DNA of 64,000 bases from Spirochaetaceae bacterium (GTDB lineage Bacteria; Spirochaetota; Spirochaetia; DSM-27196; PXBQ01), in the NCBI GenBank assembly GCA_007695285.1, contig REEC01000118.1:39537-103536 (forward strand), written 5' to 3'. Below, in pieces: positions 8,399 to 19,224 of this stretch (within the stretch, counting starts at the first letter, position 1; every line of letters begins with the position of its first letter). The translations under genes and the position numbers were made by a program. Below the pieces are notes generated by a model. That model saw only the letters and a program-made list of their open reading frames with translations. It was not told where the DNA came from and did no database searches.

Positions 8399-9292
8399 TC
8401 AACGCCCGCGTGGATGCTTTGCTCCGACGACGCGCCAGAAAGCCGTGACCGTCGCCGACTGAAGCGCGCGCGTGCGAACCGCGATTCCGACATCGTACGC
8501 GTCGAGACCGGGATCGACGTCCAACACGCGCACTTCGGCGCGAATCGGGCTCTTCTCGATGACGAGTCCCGGGACGATCCCGATCCCACACCCGAGCGCG
8601 ACCATAGCAAGGATCGCCTCGTTACCCGCGACGTGCGCGTACACGCGCGGTTTCACGCCGAGCCGACGGTACCACTTCTCAACGCGATCGCGCGCAACAT
8701 CGCGCTCCTGGATAATCAGAGGCAGTTCGGCCCACGGGACCGGCGATCGCCCGGCGAGTTCGCTGACGCGACACTCGAGAGTCGGCGCGACAAACTGCAA
8801 AGGAGTCCTCATCATCACGTGTGTGGTGACGCCGGACGGTATCGTCTCAGGAAACGCCGCGACCGCGAGATCGACTTCATCGTCGAGAACCGCACTCAAC
8901 GCCGAACCCGGGTCACCCGTTTTTAGCGTGATGGCCACTTCCGGGTACAACGCACGGAACTCCGGGATCACGTCGGGCAAGATCGCGTAGCACGCGGTAA
9001 CCGACGCGTAGATCCGGATGTCCCCCGTGAGCCGACCGCCACCGCCGAGTTGATCGCGTACCGACTGCCACTCGGCGACGGCGCGTGCGGCGTACCGCCG
9101 AAAGATCTCGGCCTCGGACGTCGGCCTGACCGACCGGTTGTCGCGGATGAAGAGCCGTGTCCCGAGTTCATCTTCCAACCGTTGAATCGTCCGGCTCACG
9201 GCGGACGGGCTTGCGTTGCAGACTCTGCTCGTCGATGCGAAACTACGCGTCTCGGTGAGCGCGAGAAAGACTTCGAGAGTGCGAACGTCCAT
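8399..9292 (-). CDS. ilvY: LysR-family activator of ilvC
   Basis: 297 residues. The N-terminal winged helix-turn-helix is typical of LysR proteins (MDVRTLEVFLALTETRSFA, ASPSAVSRTIQRLEDELG), followed by a periplasmic-binding-like effector domain. The divergent, adjacent ketol-acid reductoisomerase gene makes IlvY the natural call. E. coli IlvY activates ilvC in response to acetolactate or acetohydroxybutyrate. A longer reading frame begins at 9337, but the ATG at 9292 has a GGAGGT ribosome binding site and matches the family N-terminus. It probably represses its own gene through the shared promoter region. Confidence 0.88.
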   Translation of the reverse strand: MDVRTLEVFLALTETRSFASTSRVCNASPSAVSRTIQRLEDELGTRLFIRDNRSVRPTSEAEIFRRYAARAVAEWQSVRDQLGGGGRLTGDIRIYASVTACYAILPDVIPEFRALYPEVAITLKTGDPGSALSAVLDDEVDLAVAAFPETIPSGVTTHVMMRTPLQFVAPTLECRVSELAGRSPVPWAELPLIIQERDVARDRVEKWYRRLGVKPRVYAHVAGNEAILAMVALGCGIGIVPGLVIEKSPIRAEVRVLDVDPGLDAYDVGIAVRTRALQSATVTAFWRVVGAKHPRGR

Positions 9293-9323
9293 GATACCTC
9301 CGGGACGGCAAATGAGCCTATGA

Positions 9324-10890
<1,567 letters not shown>

Positions 10891-10961
10891 CCGACAGCAA
10901 CGCGCGAAACCGACGCGGCCGGCTGCTCTCCGGACGCGTTCGGGACACGCTCGCGACGGAC

Positions 10962-10991
10962 TTGACAGCGGCTCGGCACGTCGTCCACACT
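10962..10991 (+). promoter_or_regulatory. Promoter of predicted leaderless decarboxylase mRNA
   Basis: A perfect TTGACA (10962-10967), 18-bp spacer and CACACT (10986-10991). The ATG follows after 7 bases with no ribosome binding site, so transcription should start at or next to the start codon. Confidence 0.55.
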
Positions 10992-10998
10992 GCCCGCG

Positions 10999-12174
10999 AT
11001 GAGCAACGAGCAGTACTACTTCCCGCTCGACCGATTCATGTCGGTCGAGCATTTTGAGCGGATCAAGCGGTTCGCAGCGGGCAAGCCGAGTCCGTGCCTG
11101 ATCATCGATCTCGATGTCGTGCGCGCGCGCTTCACCGAGCTGCAAGCGCTTATGCCGAAAGCGTGTATCTACTACGCGGTCAAGGCGAATCCTCACGACG
11201 CGGTGCTCGCAGCGCTCGCCGAGCTCGGGTCTTTCTTCGACATCGCGTCGCGGTACGAGCTCGACCAGTGCCTGCGGCTCGGTATCACGCCGGACCGCTT
11301 GAGTTTCGGCAATCCGATCAAAAAAAGGGTCGACATCGAGTACGCGTACGGGAAAGGCGTCCGGTTGTTCGTGACCGACTCCGACGAGGACCTCGACGCT
11401 CTCGCCGAGCGCGCCCCGGGCAGTCGGATCGTCTTTCGGTTGTTGACCGAAGGTACCGGGTCGGACTGGCCGCTCTCACGGAAGTTTGGAGCGCACCCGG
11501 ATACCGTGTACTCTCTCGTGCTGCGCGCGCGCGACCTCGGGCTCGATCCGTACGGCTTGACGTTCCACGTCGGGTCGCAACAGCGCGACATCGGGCAGTG
11601 GGACGACGCGATCTCGAAGTGTCGCTATCTCGTCGACTCGCTTCGCCCCGAAGGCGTGCGGATTCGGATGCTGAACCTCGGAGGGGGGCTTCCCGGAACG
11701 TACACCGACGCGACGCTCCCGACAAAGGTATACACGAGCGAGATTAAACGTTTTCTGTACGAGGATTTTGGCGATGAGGAACTCGACATCTTCGTCGAGC
11801 CCGGCCGATACCTCGCCGCCGACTCGGGCGTGATCGTGAGCGAGGTTGTCCGTCTCTCGAAAAAATCCCGCAACAACCAGTATCGGTGGATGTACCTCGA
11901 CGTCGGCAAGTTCTCGGGTCTGATCGAGACTCTCGACGAGGCGATCAAGTTTCCGATTTACTTTGAGAAGAAAGGCGAGTCGGAGCCGGTCATCATCGCG
12001 GGACCGACGTGCGATAGCATGGACATCCTGTACGAAAAGACACGATACTCGGTACCGTCTACCGTGACGACCGGTGACATCGCGTATATTCTCGGCGCCG
12101 GCGCGTACACCCAGAGTTACAGCTCGGTCAATTTCAACGGGTTTCCGCCGCTCGAGGCGTTCATTCTGGAGTAG
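10999..12174 (+). CDS. Fold type III PLP amino-acid decarboxylase (ornithine/lysine type)
   Basis: 391 residues with an alanine-racemase-like barrel plus a beta domain. Motifs: PLP lysine in YAVKANPH (about residue 56), HVGSQQ, GGGLPGTY, EPGRYLAAD, and a GPTCDSMD near residue 335 that supplies the substrate-binding Cys from the partner subunit of the dimer. It resembles eukaryotic-type ornithine decarboxylases and related lysine/ornithine or diaminopimelate decarboxylases. It most likely makes putrescine or cadaverine; substrate choice is unresolved. It appears to start a leaderless transcript and is followed 9 bp later by an ABM-domain gene. Confidence 0.87.
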   Translation: MSNEQYYFPLDRFMSVEHFERIKRFAAGKPSPCLIIDLDVVRARFTELQALMPKACIYYAVKANPHDAVLAALAELGSFFDIASRYELDQCLRLGITPDRLSFGNPIKKRVDIEYAYGKGVRLFVTDSDEDLDALAERAPGSRIVFRLLTEGTGSDWPLSRKFGAHPDTVYSLVLRARDLGLDPYGLTFHVGSQQRDIGQWDDAISKCRYLVDSLRPEGVRIRMLNLGGGLPGTYTDATLPTKVYTSEIKRFLYEDFGDEELDIFVEPGRYLAADSGVIVSEVVRLSKKSRNNQYRWMYLDVGKFSGLIETLDEAIKFPIYFEKKGESEPVIIAGPTCDSMDILYEKTRYSVPSTVTTGDIAYILGAGAYTQSYSSVNFNGFPPLEAFILE

Positions 12175-12183
12175 GAGGTCTCG

Positions 12184-12492
12184 ATGATCATTCGGATAAT
12201 AACGGTTTCCGTCAAAGCAGAGTTCATCGCGGAGTTCGAGAAAGAGACGACTCTGAACCACCGCGGCTCGATCGAAGAACCCGGTGTCCTGCGTTTCGAC
12301 GTTCTAAAGGACACCGAAGTTCCCGGTCGATACGTCTTGTACGAAGTCTACATCGACGAGCAGGCGACCCGGCTCCACAAAGAGACGCAGCATTACGCGC
12401 GATGGAAGGCCGCGGTCGAGCCGATGATGGCCGGCCCACGCGAGAGCGCCGCGTTCTCGGTCGTCGCTCCGACCGATCCCTCCGCGTGGTAA
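12184..12492 (+). CDS. Antibiotic biosynthesis monooxygenase (ABM) domain protein
   Basis: 102 residues, a single ferredoxin-like ABM domain as in YgiN/LsrG-type small proteins: MIIRIITVSVKAEFIAEFEKET, EEPGVLRFDVL, RYVLYEVYIDEQA, HKETQHYARWK. Such proteins act as dimers, some as cofactor-independent quinol monooxygenases and others as isomerases. An exact AGGAGG precedes the ATG. Its position right after the decarboxylase suggests co-transcription, but no shared pathway is evident. Confidence 0.85.
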   Translation: MIIRIITVSVKAEFIAEFEKETTLNHRGSIEEPGVLRFDVLKDTEVPGRYVLYEVYIDEQATRLHKETQHYARWKAAVEPMMAGPRESAAFSVVAPTDPSAW

Positions 12493-12526
12493 CGACCCAC
12501 GCCGATGAGCGGGCCGCGGCCCCTGA

Positions 12527-12555
12527 TTGACAGCGACGGCCGGCATCAGTACCGT
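12527..12555 (+). promoter_or_regulatory. Promoter of predicted leaderless rhomboid mRNA
   Basis: TTGACA (12527-12532), 17 bp, TACCGT (12550-12555). The chosen ATG is 6 bases downstream. The surrounding TTGACAGCG resembles the decarboxylase promoter at 10962. Confidence 0.5.
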
Positions 12556-12561
12556 GTGCGC

Positions 12562-13116
12562 ATGAGAATTCGGTATAATGCCCCGGTTACGCTCACGTTC
12601 ACTCTCATCTCGACCGGGGTGCTTTTATTGCACGCATTGACCGGCGGTACGCTAATTTACCGCTTTTTCTCGATTGGACCGTCGCTCGATACCTCGCGCC
12701 CGGTAGAGTATGTTAGGCTATTCACGCATGTGCTCGGACACGCCGACTGGAATCATCTCTTGAGCAACTTTGCCTTCATTCTATTGCTCGGGCCGATTCT
12801 CGAGGAGAAACACGGATCGAGCGGCCTTTTCGTGATGGTTTTGATCACCGCGCTCGTCACGGGGGTCTTGAACGTTCTGTTGCTTCCGACCGGGTTGCTG
12901 GGAGCTAGTGGAATCGTGTTTATGATGATCCTGCTTGGATCGTTCACGAACTTCGGCAAAGGCGACATCCCGCTCACGTTTATTCTCGTCGTGGCGCTAT
13001 ACCTCACGCGTGAGTTCATCACGGCGTTCCAGGCCGACAGTATTTCGCAGTTTGCGCACATCGTCGGCGGTTTCTGCGGTGGTTTGTTCGGGTTCCTGCG
13101 CCCACGGAAGACGTGA
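12562..13116 (+). CDS. Rhomboid-family intramembrane serine protease
   Basis: 184 residues from the ATG at 12562 (a frame-open ATG at 12505 adds 19 hydrophilic residues). About six transmembrane segments. Rhomboid signatures: HADWNHLLSN in the second membrane helix, the catalytic serine in LGASGIVF, and the catalytic histidine in FAHIVGGFCGGLFG. It should cleave membrane protein substrates within the bilayer; substrates are unknown. A perfect -35 and weak -10 end 6 bases before this ATG, supporting the shorter start. It is followed by prfA 15 bp downstream. Confidence 0.88.
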   Translation: MRIRYNAPVTLTFTLISTGVLLLHALTGGTLIYRFFSIGPSLDTSRPVEYVRLFTHVLGHADWNHLLSNFAFILLLGPILEEKHGSSGLFVMVLITALVTGVLNVLLLPTGLLGASGIVFMMILLGSFTNFGKGDIPLTFILVVALYLTREFITAFQADSISQFAHIVGGFCGGLFGFLRPRKT

Positions 13117-13131
13117 GGAATCGGAGAGAAG

Positions 13132-14214
13132 ATGGCACACGGCGGAATGGAAGAAAAAATCCGGAGAATGCTCGCCCGGTATCACCAGGTTGAGACCGAG
13201 ATCGCGGACCCAAACATCGCGAAAGACGCAAAACGATACCGAGAAATTATGCGCGAACACTCGCAACTCGCGGAGGTATCGCACACTCACGGGGAACTCG
13301 AAAAAGCGGAGCAGGAACTCGCCGAGACCCGGGAGTTGCTCGAGACCGAGAAGGATCACGCGGTTCGAGATATGGCTCGCGAGGAGCTTCACTCTCTGGA
13401 GCAGAAAGTCGAGGACCTCACGTCGGCGCTGCGAGTTCTTCTGATCCCAAAAGACCCGATGGACGAGAAGAACGCGATTATGGAGATCCGCGCAGGTACC
13501 GGCGGCGACGAAGCGGGGCTGTTCGCCGCGGACCTCTTCCGGATGTACTCGCGATACGCCGAGAAAAAACGCTGGAAGGTCGAGATCATGTCGTCGAGCG
13601 CGAGCGAGATCGGAGGATTCAAGGAGATCGTTTTTTCGATCGCTGGAGCCGGAGTCTACGGCGAGTTGAAGTTCGAGAGCGGCGTGCACCGCGTGCAAAG
13701 AGTCCCTGAAACCGAGTCGAGCGGCAGGATCCACACGTCGGCCGTGACGGTCGCGGTCCTGCCGGAGGTTGAGGAAACCGATATACACGTCTCGCCCGAG
13801 GAACTGCGCGTCGACGTTTACCGCTCGTCCGGGCCCGGTGGCCAGAGCGTCAACACGACCGACTCGGCCGTGAGGTTGACGCACCTCCCGACCGGACTCG
13901 TCGTGATCTGTCAGGACGAAAAGTCCCAACACAAGAACAAGGCGAAGGCGTTGCGCGTTCTGATGGCGAGGCTGTACGAGATCGAAGAAGAAAAAAAACA
14001 GTCGGAGCGCGCGACGGAACGTCGAAGTCAGATCGGAAGCGGCGATCGGAGCGAGAGGATCAGGACGTACAACTTTCCGCAGAGTCGCATCACCGACCAT
14101 CGCATAAACCTTACGCTTTACAAACTCGAAGCCGTCCTTCAAGGTGAACTCGACGAAATCATCAACGGACTCAAAGTGACCGAGCGCGAAGCGGCACTGA
14201 GCGGTATCGAGTAA
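13132..14214 (+). CDS. prfA: Peptide chain release factor 1
   Basis: 360 residues, full length. The catalytic GGQ sits in [20 protein letters not shown] near residue 235 and triggers peptidyl-tRNA hydrolysis. The long helical N-terminus and the [14 protein letters not shown] region match class I release factors reading UAA/UAG, and no programmed frameshift (as in RF2) is seen. GGAGAGAAG precedes the ATG. It is followed 9 bp later by prmC, which methylates the Gln of GGQ, the usual conserved pair. Confidence 0.94.
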   Translation: MAHGGMEEKIRRMLARYHQVETEIADPNIAKDAKRYREIMREHSQLAEVSHTHGELEKAEQELAETRELLETEKDHAVRDMAREELHSLEQKVEDLTSALRVLLIPKDPMDEKNAIMEIRAGTGGDEAGLFAADLFRMYSRYAEKKRWKVEIMSSSASEIGGFKEIVFSIAGAGVYGELKFESGVHRVQRVPETESSGRIHTSAVTVAVLPEVEETDIHVSPEELRVDVYRSSGPGGQSVNTTDSAVRLTHLPTGLVVICQDEKSQHKNKAKALRVLMARLYEIEEEKKQSERATERRSQIGSGDRSERIRTYNFPQSRITDHRINLTLYKLEAVLQGELDEIINGLKVTEREAALSGIE

Positions 14215-14223
14215 CCGGCGGGA

Positions 14224-15078
14224 ATGACTGTTCATCAGGCGGCGGTCGCGGGTGCGGAGCGGCTGCGTGACGGCGGCATCGAGACGGCGTGGCTCGACGC
14301 GATTGTCCTGCTGTGTCACGTTCTCGACTGCACCAAAGAACGGCTGTTCACCGAGTACGAGGCTGAACTCGATAACGACACGATCGTGGCGTTCGAGTCC
14401 ACCTTGACGAAAAGAATCGCCGGATTGCCGGTGTCGTACATTCGCCGGTCCAAGGAGTTTTTTTCGCTCGAGCACTACGTCGATGAACGAGTGCTCGTTC
14501 CTCGGCCGGACTCGGAGCTTCTCGTAGAGACGGCGCTACGTCTGGCGCGGTCCGATCCGTCGGTGCGCCGCGTCCACGACTGTTGCACCGGAAGCGGCTG
14601 CATCGCGATCGCGCTTGCGTACGAACGTTCGGATCTCGAACTGTCGGCGTCGGATGTCTCGCAGGACGCGATCGACGTCGCCCGATTAAATGCTCGAAAT
14701 GTGCTCGGGCACGAGATCCCGATGTGGCGGGCGGATCTACTCGCGGGGTTGACCGCGCCCGTCGACATGATCACGGCAAATCCCCCGTACCTCACGACCG
14801 CCGAATACGAACGGCTCACCGCGCAGCGGTGGCCCGAGCCGCAGATCGCGCTTGACGGTGGCCCCGACGGACTCGATACGATCCGTACATTGGCAAACGC
14901 GGCTCTGGATTGTTTGCGCGGGAATCGATATCTTTTATGTGAGGCGGCCGACGCTCAGGCCGACTCGGTGCGCGAGATCTTCAAGGAGGTTGGTTTCGCG
15001 CGCGTGGAGACCGTATGCGACATAGCCGGACACCGGCGCGTGAGTATTGGGTATGGTGCAGAATCTACGCGAATTTGA
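14224..15078 (+). CDS. prmC: Release factor glutamine N5-methyltransferase
   Basis: 284 residues. The SAM-binding motif VHDCCTGSGCIAIALAYE and the catalytic NPPY (about residue 186, TANPPYLTTAEY) are those of the HemK/PrmC family, which methylates the glutamine of the GGQ motif in RF1/RF2. The usual N-terminal helical domain is present. It is coupled to prfA upstream, and its 3' end overlaps the start of rel by 26 bp. Confidence 0.94.
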   Translation: MTVHQAAVAGAERLRDGGIETAWLDAIVLLCHVLDCTKERLFTEYEAELDNDTIVAFESTLTKRIAGLPVSYIRRSKEFFSLEHYVDERVLVPRPDSELLVETALRLARSDPSVRRVHDCCTGSGCIAIALAYERSDLELSASDVSQDAIDVARLNARNVLGHEIPMWRADLLAGLTAPVDMITANPPYLTTAEYERLTAQRWPEPQIALDGGPDGLDTIRTLANAALDCLRGNRYLLCEAADAQADSVREIFKEVGFARVETVCDIAGHRRVSIGYGAESTRI

Positions 15079-17068
15079 ATCGATTCTCGAGATGTACGCG
15101 GATGAGGACCGCGATCTCGTCATGCGCGCTGCACGTACATCCGACCGGCTGCATAAAGGGCAACTCCGCGACAGCGGTGAGCCGTACATAATCCATCCAC
15201 TCCAGGTCGCCGAGATTCTCGTCGAGCTCAAGATGGACGCGGCGGCGGTCGTCGCCGCTCTGCTGCACGACGTACTCGAAGACACCGACATGACCCGCGT
15301 CGATCTCCGCCGCGAGTACGGCAAGGAAGTCGAGGCACTCGTCAATGGCGTCACGAAGATCGCTATCGTGAAAGCGAAAAACAAGAGTGTACAGCAGTCC
15401 GAAACGATCCGCAAAATGCTGCTCGCGATGGTGAAAGACGTCCGCGTGATCTTGATCAAACTTGCCGACAAGCTTCACAACATGCGTACGCTCGACCACA
15501 AGGACGACACCGCGCGGAAACGCGAAATAGCGCAAGAGTGTATCGACATCTACGCACCGCTCGCGCACAGACTCGGTATTTCGTGGATAAAGGCCGAACT
15601 CGAAGATCTCGCTCTGAAGCAACTCAACGCCGAAGTGTACAACCAGATCAAAGGCTTTGTCGCGACCAAAAGACGTGAGCGCGAGCAGTATCTGCTGCGC
15701 GTCGAGAACGCGTTGTACGAGGCAGCACGCGCCGAGAACATCGACGTCGAAGTCGAGGCCCGAGCGAAACACTTCTACTCGATTTACGAGAAAATGAAGC
15801 AGAAAGGCCGCCCGTTGCACGAGATCTTCGACTTTCTCGGCGTCCGTGTTCTTTGCTCCTCCGCGAACGACTGTTACACGCTTCTCGGTCTCGTTCACCG
15901 GATCTGGCCACCGATCGAGGGCCGTTTCAAAGACTACGTGGCGATGCCGAAGTCAAACCGGTACCAGAGTCTGCATACGACAGTCCTGTGTTACGAAGGG
16001 AAAACGATCGAGATCCAGATTCGAACATTCGAGATGCACCGGACCGCCGAGTACGGGATCGCCGCGCACTGGCTCTACAAGCGAAACCCCGGCGAGTCGG
16101 ATCGTCGCGCCGAACTCCGGATCCTGAACCAGGTCCGGACGCTCAACACGACCCGCATCACGTCGAACGAGTTTCTCGACGAGATCAAACGCGAACTGCT
16201 CAAGGACTCGATCTACGTTTTCACGCCGAAAGGCGACGCGGTGGAACTGCCGAAGGGATCGACCGCGATCGATTTTGCGTACCACATTCACACCGAGATC
16301 GGCAACCGAACAGTCGGAGCGAAGGCCGATGGTTCGATCATCCCGCTCAAGGAAGAGCTCAAGAACACGCAGGTTATCGAGATCATCACGTCGCCGTCGG
16401 CGCATCCACATCTCGCGTGGCTGCGGTCGGTGCGGACGCGGAGCGCTCGATCCAAGATCCGGAACTGGCTCAACAAACACGACGATAACCTCATCATCGA
16501 CCGCAGCATCGTCGCGCGTCGAAAAACCGATACCACGCCCCCCGCGACGGCGCCCGCGAAGAAGAAACAACCCGAATCGACCGTGATGGACAAAGGAAAA
16601 GTCGGTGTGCGTGTCGGCGATGAACGGAACATGATGATCCGGTTCGCCAACTGCTGCCATCCGGTGACCGGTGACGACATCACCGGCTACATCTCGCGCG
16701 GACGCGGTATAATCGTTCACCGGCGCGACTGCCCAAATTTGCGGTTCATCGAGGACTTCGACGAGCGGCACATCGAGGTCGAGTGGGAAACGGTCTCGCC
16801 ACGCGCGACCGTACGGCTGCGCGTATCGGCGCGAAAAACGTTCGACCTGTTCTCGGAAATAGAAGGCGCCGTGAAAAAGCATCACGGCCATCTCATCGAA
16901 GGAAAAGTCGACGAGCTCGAGACCGGCCGCTTCGAGGCCATGTTCACTCTCGAACTCGACCGTCGCGACGACGCCAAAAAGATCATGAAAAGCATCCGCG
17001 CGATCCCGGCCGTACTGAACGTCGCGGAGGTCGGCCAACCCACGGCCGACTTGATCGAAGCGGGATGA
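15053..17068 (+). CDS. rel: Bifunctional (p)ppGpp synthetase/hydrolase
   Basis: 671 residues. Domain order: HD hydrolase (HD and ED in LLHDVLEDTD near residue 72), synthetase (RFKDYVAMPKSNRYQSLHTT), TGS (YVFTPKGDAVELPKGSTAIDFAYHIH), a middle region with the zinc-finger-like FANCCHPVTGDD, and a C-terminal ACT domain. RFKD in the synthetase is the RXKD form typical of bifunctional Rel/SpoT rather than RelA, and the intact HD box supports both activities. I begin at the ATG 15053; a TTG two codons earlier is possible. It is the only alarmone enzyme in view and overlaps prmC. Confidence 0.94.
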   Translation: MVQNLREFESILEMYADEDRDLVMRAARTSDRLHKGQLRDSGEPYIIHPLQVAEILVELKMDAAAVVAALLHDVLEDTDMTRVDLRREYGKEVEALVNGVTKIAIVKAKNKSVQQSETIRKMLLAMVKDVRVILIKLADKLHNMRTLDHKDDTARKREIAQECIDIYAPLAHRLGISWIKAELEDLALKQLNAEVYNQIKGFVATKRREREQYLLRVENALYEAARAENIDVEVEARAKHFYSIYEKMKQKGRPLHEIFDFLGVRVLCSSANDCYTLLGLVHRIWPPIEGRFKDYVAMPKSNRYQSLHTTVLCYEGKTIEIQIRTFEMHRTAEYGIAAHWLYKRNPGESDRRAELRILNQVRTLNTTRITSNEFLDEIKRELLKDSIYVFTPKGDAVELPKGSTAIDFAYHIHTEIGNRTVGAKADGSIIPLKEELKNTQVIEIITSPSAHPHLAWLRSVRTRSARSKIRNWLNKHDDNLIIDRSIVARRKTDTTPPATAPAKKKQPESTVMDKGKVGVRVGDERNMMIRFANCCHPVTGDDITGYISRGRGIIVHRRDCPNLRFIEDFDERHIEVEWETVSPRATVRLRVSARKTFDLFSEIEGAVKKHHGHLIEGKVDELETGRFEAMFTLELDRRDDAKKIMKSIRAIPAVLNVAEVGQPTADLIEAG

Positions 17069-17079
17069 AGGAACACTTT

Positions 17080-17868
17080 ATGAAAACAGTCGGTATCGTC
17101 GGCTACGGAAACATGGGGAGTTCGATCGTCGCGGGCATGCGGCGGGTCGCTCCGGATACGCGGTTCGTAGTGGTCGAGAAGAACGCCGAGCGTCGCGAAA
17201 GTGCTCGGGCCGCGGGAACCGAGTTGATCGAGACGTACGGCGACTTTTTCCGTGAGTCACAGATCGTCGTGCTCGCGATCAAACCACAGGATATCGACGC
17301 GTTCGCGCGCGATGCCGCGGAGTTCAGCGCGGGTTCGCGTATCGTCTCGATCCTCGCGGGCACCTCGATAGAGACAATTTCCGCGGCGCTCGGTACGCCG
17401 GCGGTCTGCCGTCTCATGCCGAGCCTCGCGGCCGAGATCGGCACCGCGGTCGTCGGCGCTTCGTTTCCCGACGAAACCGACGAGGATTTCCGGGAGAATG
17501 CGATCGCGATCGCACGCGCAATCGGAACGCCGTTTGACCTTCCCGAACGACTGATAGCGGCCGTTACCGGCATATCGGGCTCGGGCATCGCGTTTATGTT
17601 CCAGTTTCTCCACGCCCTCGCACTCGGCGGCACCCGCGCCGGTCTCGACTACCCAACCGCACTCGCGATGGCCGAGACCGTAGCCGAAGGCGCGGTCGCG
17701 CTTCTCAGGAAGCACGACCGTACACCGTCGGACTTCATCACGCGAGTCGCGTCGCCGGCGGGAACGACGATAGATGGGCTGCGCGAGCTCGAAAACGGCC
17801 GCTTCACGGCGACGGTAATGGACGCGGTCGTCGCTGCCGCGCGGCGCGCGGAACAGCTCGAGTCGTAA
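17080..17868 (+). CDS. proC: Pyrroline-5-carboxylate reductase
   Basis: 262 residues. N-terminal Rossmann motif VGIVGYGNMGSSIVAGM, an AIKPQDID segment, and the C-terminal signature ISGSGIAFMFQFLHALALGG plus RVASPAGTTIDGL, all diagnostic of ProC, the last step of proline synthesis (P5C plus NAD(P)H to proline). The reading frame is open far upstream, overlapping rel, but GAAGGAA placed 6-7 bases before ATG 17080 marks the start, 11 bp after the rel stop. Confidence 0.93.
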   Translation: MKTVGIVGYGNMGSSIVAGMRRVAPDTRFVVVEKNAERRESARAAGTELIETYGDFFRESQIVVLAIKPQDIDAFARDAAEFSAGSRIVSILAGTSIETISAALGTPAVCRLMPSLAAEIGTAVVGASFPDETDEDFRENAIAIARAIGTPFDLPERLIAAVTGISGSGIAFMFQFLHALALGGTRAGLDYPTALAMAETVAEGAVALLRKHDRTPSDFITRVASPAGTTIDGLRELENGRFTATVMDAVVAAARRAEQLES

Positions 17869-17900
17869 CTGTTTAGTACTCGTCGAACGTTTTATTTCCT

Positions 17901-17908
17901 GATACTAT
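17901..17908 (+). promoter_or_regulatory. -10 region of predicted leaderless serS promoter
   Basis: GATACTAT lies 5-7 bases before the serS ATG, depending on whether GATACT or TACTAT is the hexamer. There is no ribosome binding site and no convincing -35. Confidence 0.4.
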
Positions 17909-17913
17909 ACCGC

Positions 17914-19224
17914 ATGCTTGATCTACGATTTATCCGCGAGAACAGCGACGCGGTGAAAAAGAACGTCGCGGCGCGATACGTCGACGCCGATGTCGACGCG
18001 GTCGTCACGCTGTACGACAAACGCAATACCTCGATTCAGGAACTCGAGAAACTCCGCGCAGAACGCAACGATGTCGCGAAGCGGATGAAAGGACGACTCG
18101 AAACGGCCGAGCGCGGTGCGCTCATCGAACAAGGCAAACAGCTCAAGACGCGGATTCCCGAGCTTGAGGCAGAGCTCAAAGAAACCGAAAAACGCCTCTT
18201 GGAAGAAGCCTCACGCATACCGAACATGTCTCATCCGGACGCGCCGGTCGGAGTCGGGGACGACTCGAACACCGAGATCAAACGATCGGGCACCCCACGT
18301 AATTTCGACTTCGTTGCGAAAGATCACATCGAGATCGGAACCGTGCTCGATCTCATCGACTTCGAGACGGCGACGCGTGTCTCGGGGACGAAATTCTACT
18401 ATCTCAAGAACGAAGCCGTCGTGCTCGAGCTCGCGCTCGTGAGGTTTGCGCTCGACATCGTCACGAGCCATGGTTTCACGGCGATGATTACGCCGGACAT
18501 CGCGCGCGAGAGCGTGCTTGCGGGGATCGGGTACAACCCCCGCGGAGACGAGTCGAATATCTACACGCTCGAAGGCGACGAGGGCTGTCTCGTCGGTACC
18601 GCCGAGATCACACTCGGAGGGTACCACATGGGTGAGATCCTCGAACCCGATCGGCTCCCGATCAAGTACACCGGATTGTCGCATTGCTTCCGACGCGAGG
18701 CGGGCGCCGCGGGTCAGTTCTCAAAGGGGCTGTACCGCGTTCACCAGTTCTCAAAGCTCGAAATGTTCGTGTTCTGCCGCCCCGAGCAGTCTGAAGCTTT
18801 GCTCGAGAAGCTGCTCGCGATCGAAGAGCAGATTTTCACCGACCTCGAGATCCCGTACCGCGTCGTCGATACGTGCACGGGTGACCTCGGAGGACCGGCG
18901 TACCGGAAGTACGACATCGAAGCGTGGATGCCGGGCCGTGGTGACGGCGGGTCGTACGGCGAGGTCACGAGCTGTTCGAACTGCACCGACTACCAGGCGC
19001 GTCGGCTCGGCGTCCGGTACCGCACTACCGACGGGAAGCGCGAGTTTGTGCATATGTTGAACGGAACGGCGATCGCGGTGTCCCGTGGTCTGATCGCGCT
19101 GCTCGAGAACCATCAGAACACGGACGGTTCGATCACTATCCCTCCGAAACTCGCGCGGTACACGGGGTTCACCCGTATCGGACCACGCACCGCCGACAAA
19201 CCGGCCGGCGAGTCGGGCCGATGA
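17914..19224 (+). CDS. serS: Seryl-tRNA synthetase
   Basis: 436 residues. The N-terminal coiled-coil tRNA-binding arm spans about residues 30-100 (LEKLRAERNDVAKRMKGR and following). The class II catalytic core includes GTAEITL, FRREAGAAGQFSKGLYRVHQF (motif 2) and HMLNGTAIAVSRGLIALLENHQ (motif 3). It charges tRNA-Ser. The ATG has no Shine-Dalgarno but a TACTAT box just upstream, suggesting a leaderless mRNA. The stop overlaps the start of the NeuB-like gene (ATGA). Confidence 0.95.
   Translation: MLDLRFIRENSDAVKKNVAARYVDADVDAVVTLYDKRNTSIQELEKLRAERNDVAKRMKGRLETAERGALIEQGKQLKTRIPELEAELKETEKRLLEEASRIPNMSHPDAPVGVGDDSNTEIKRSGTPRNFDFVAKDHIEIGTVLDLIDFETATRVSGTKFYYLKNEAVVLELALVRFALDIVTSHGFTAMITPDIARESVLAGIGYNPRGDESNIYTLEGDEGCLVGTAEITLGGYHMGEILEPDRLPIKYTGLSHCFRREAGAAGQFSKGLYRVHQFSKLEMFVFCRPEQSEALLEKLLAIEEQIFTDLEIPYRVVDTCTGDLGGPAYRKYDIEAWMPGRGDGGSYGEVTSCSNCTDYQARRLGVRYRTTDGKREFVHMLNGTAIAVSRGLIALLENHQNTDGSITIPPKLARYTGFTRIGPRTADKPAGESGR

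Noticed and set aside
12997..14475. 492-codon frame antisense to prfA and the rhomboid end
   Set aside because: It lies opposite well-supported genes; composition is that of a shadow frame and no start signal is present.
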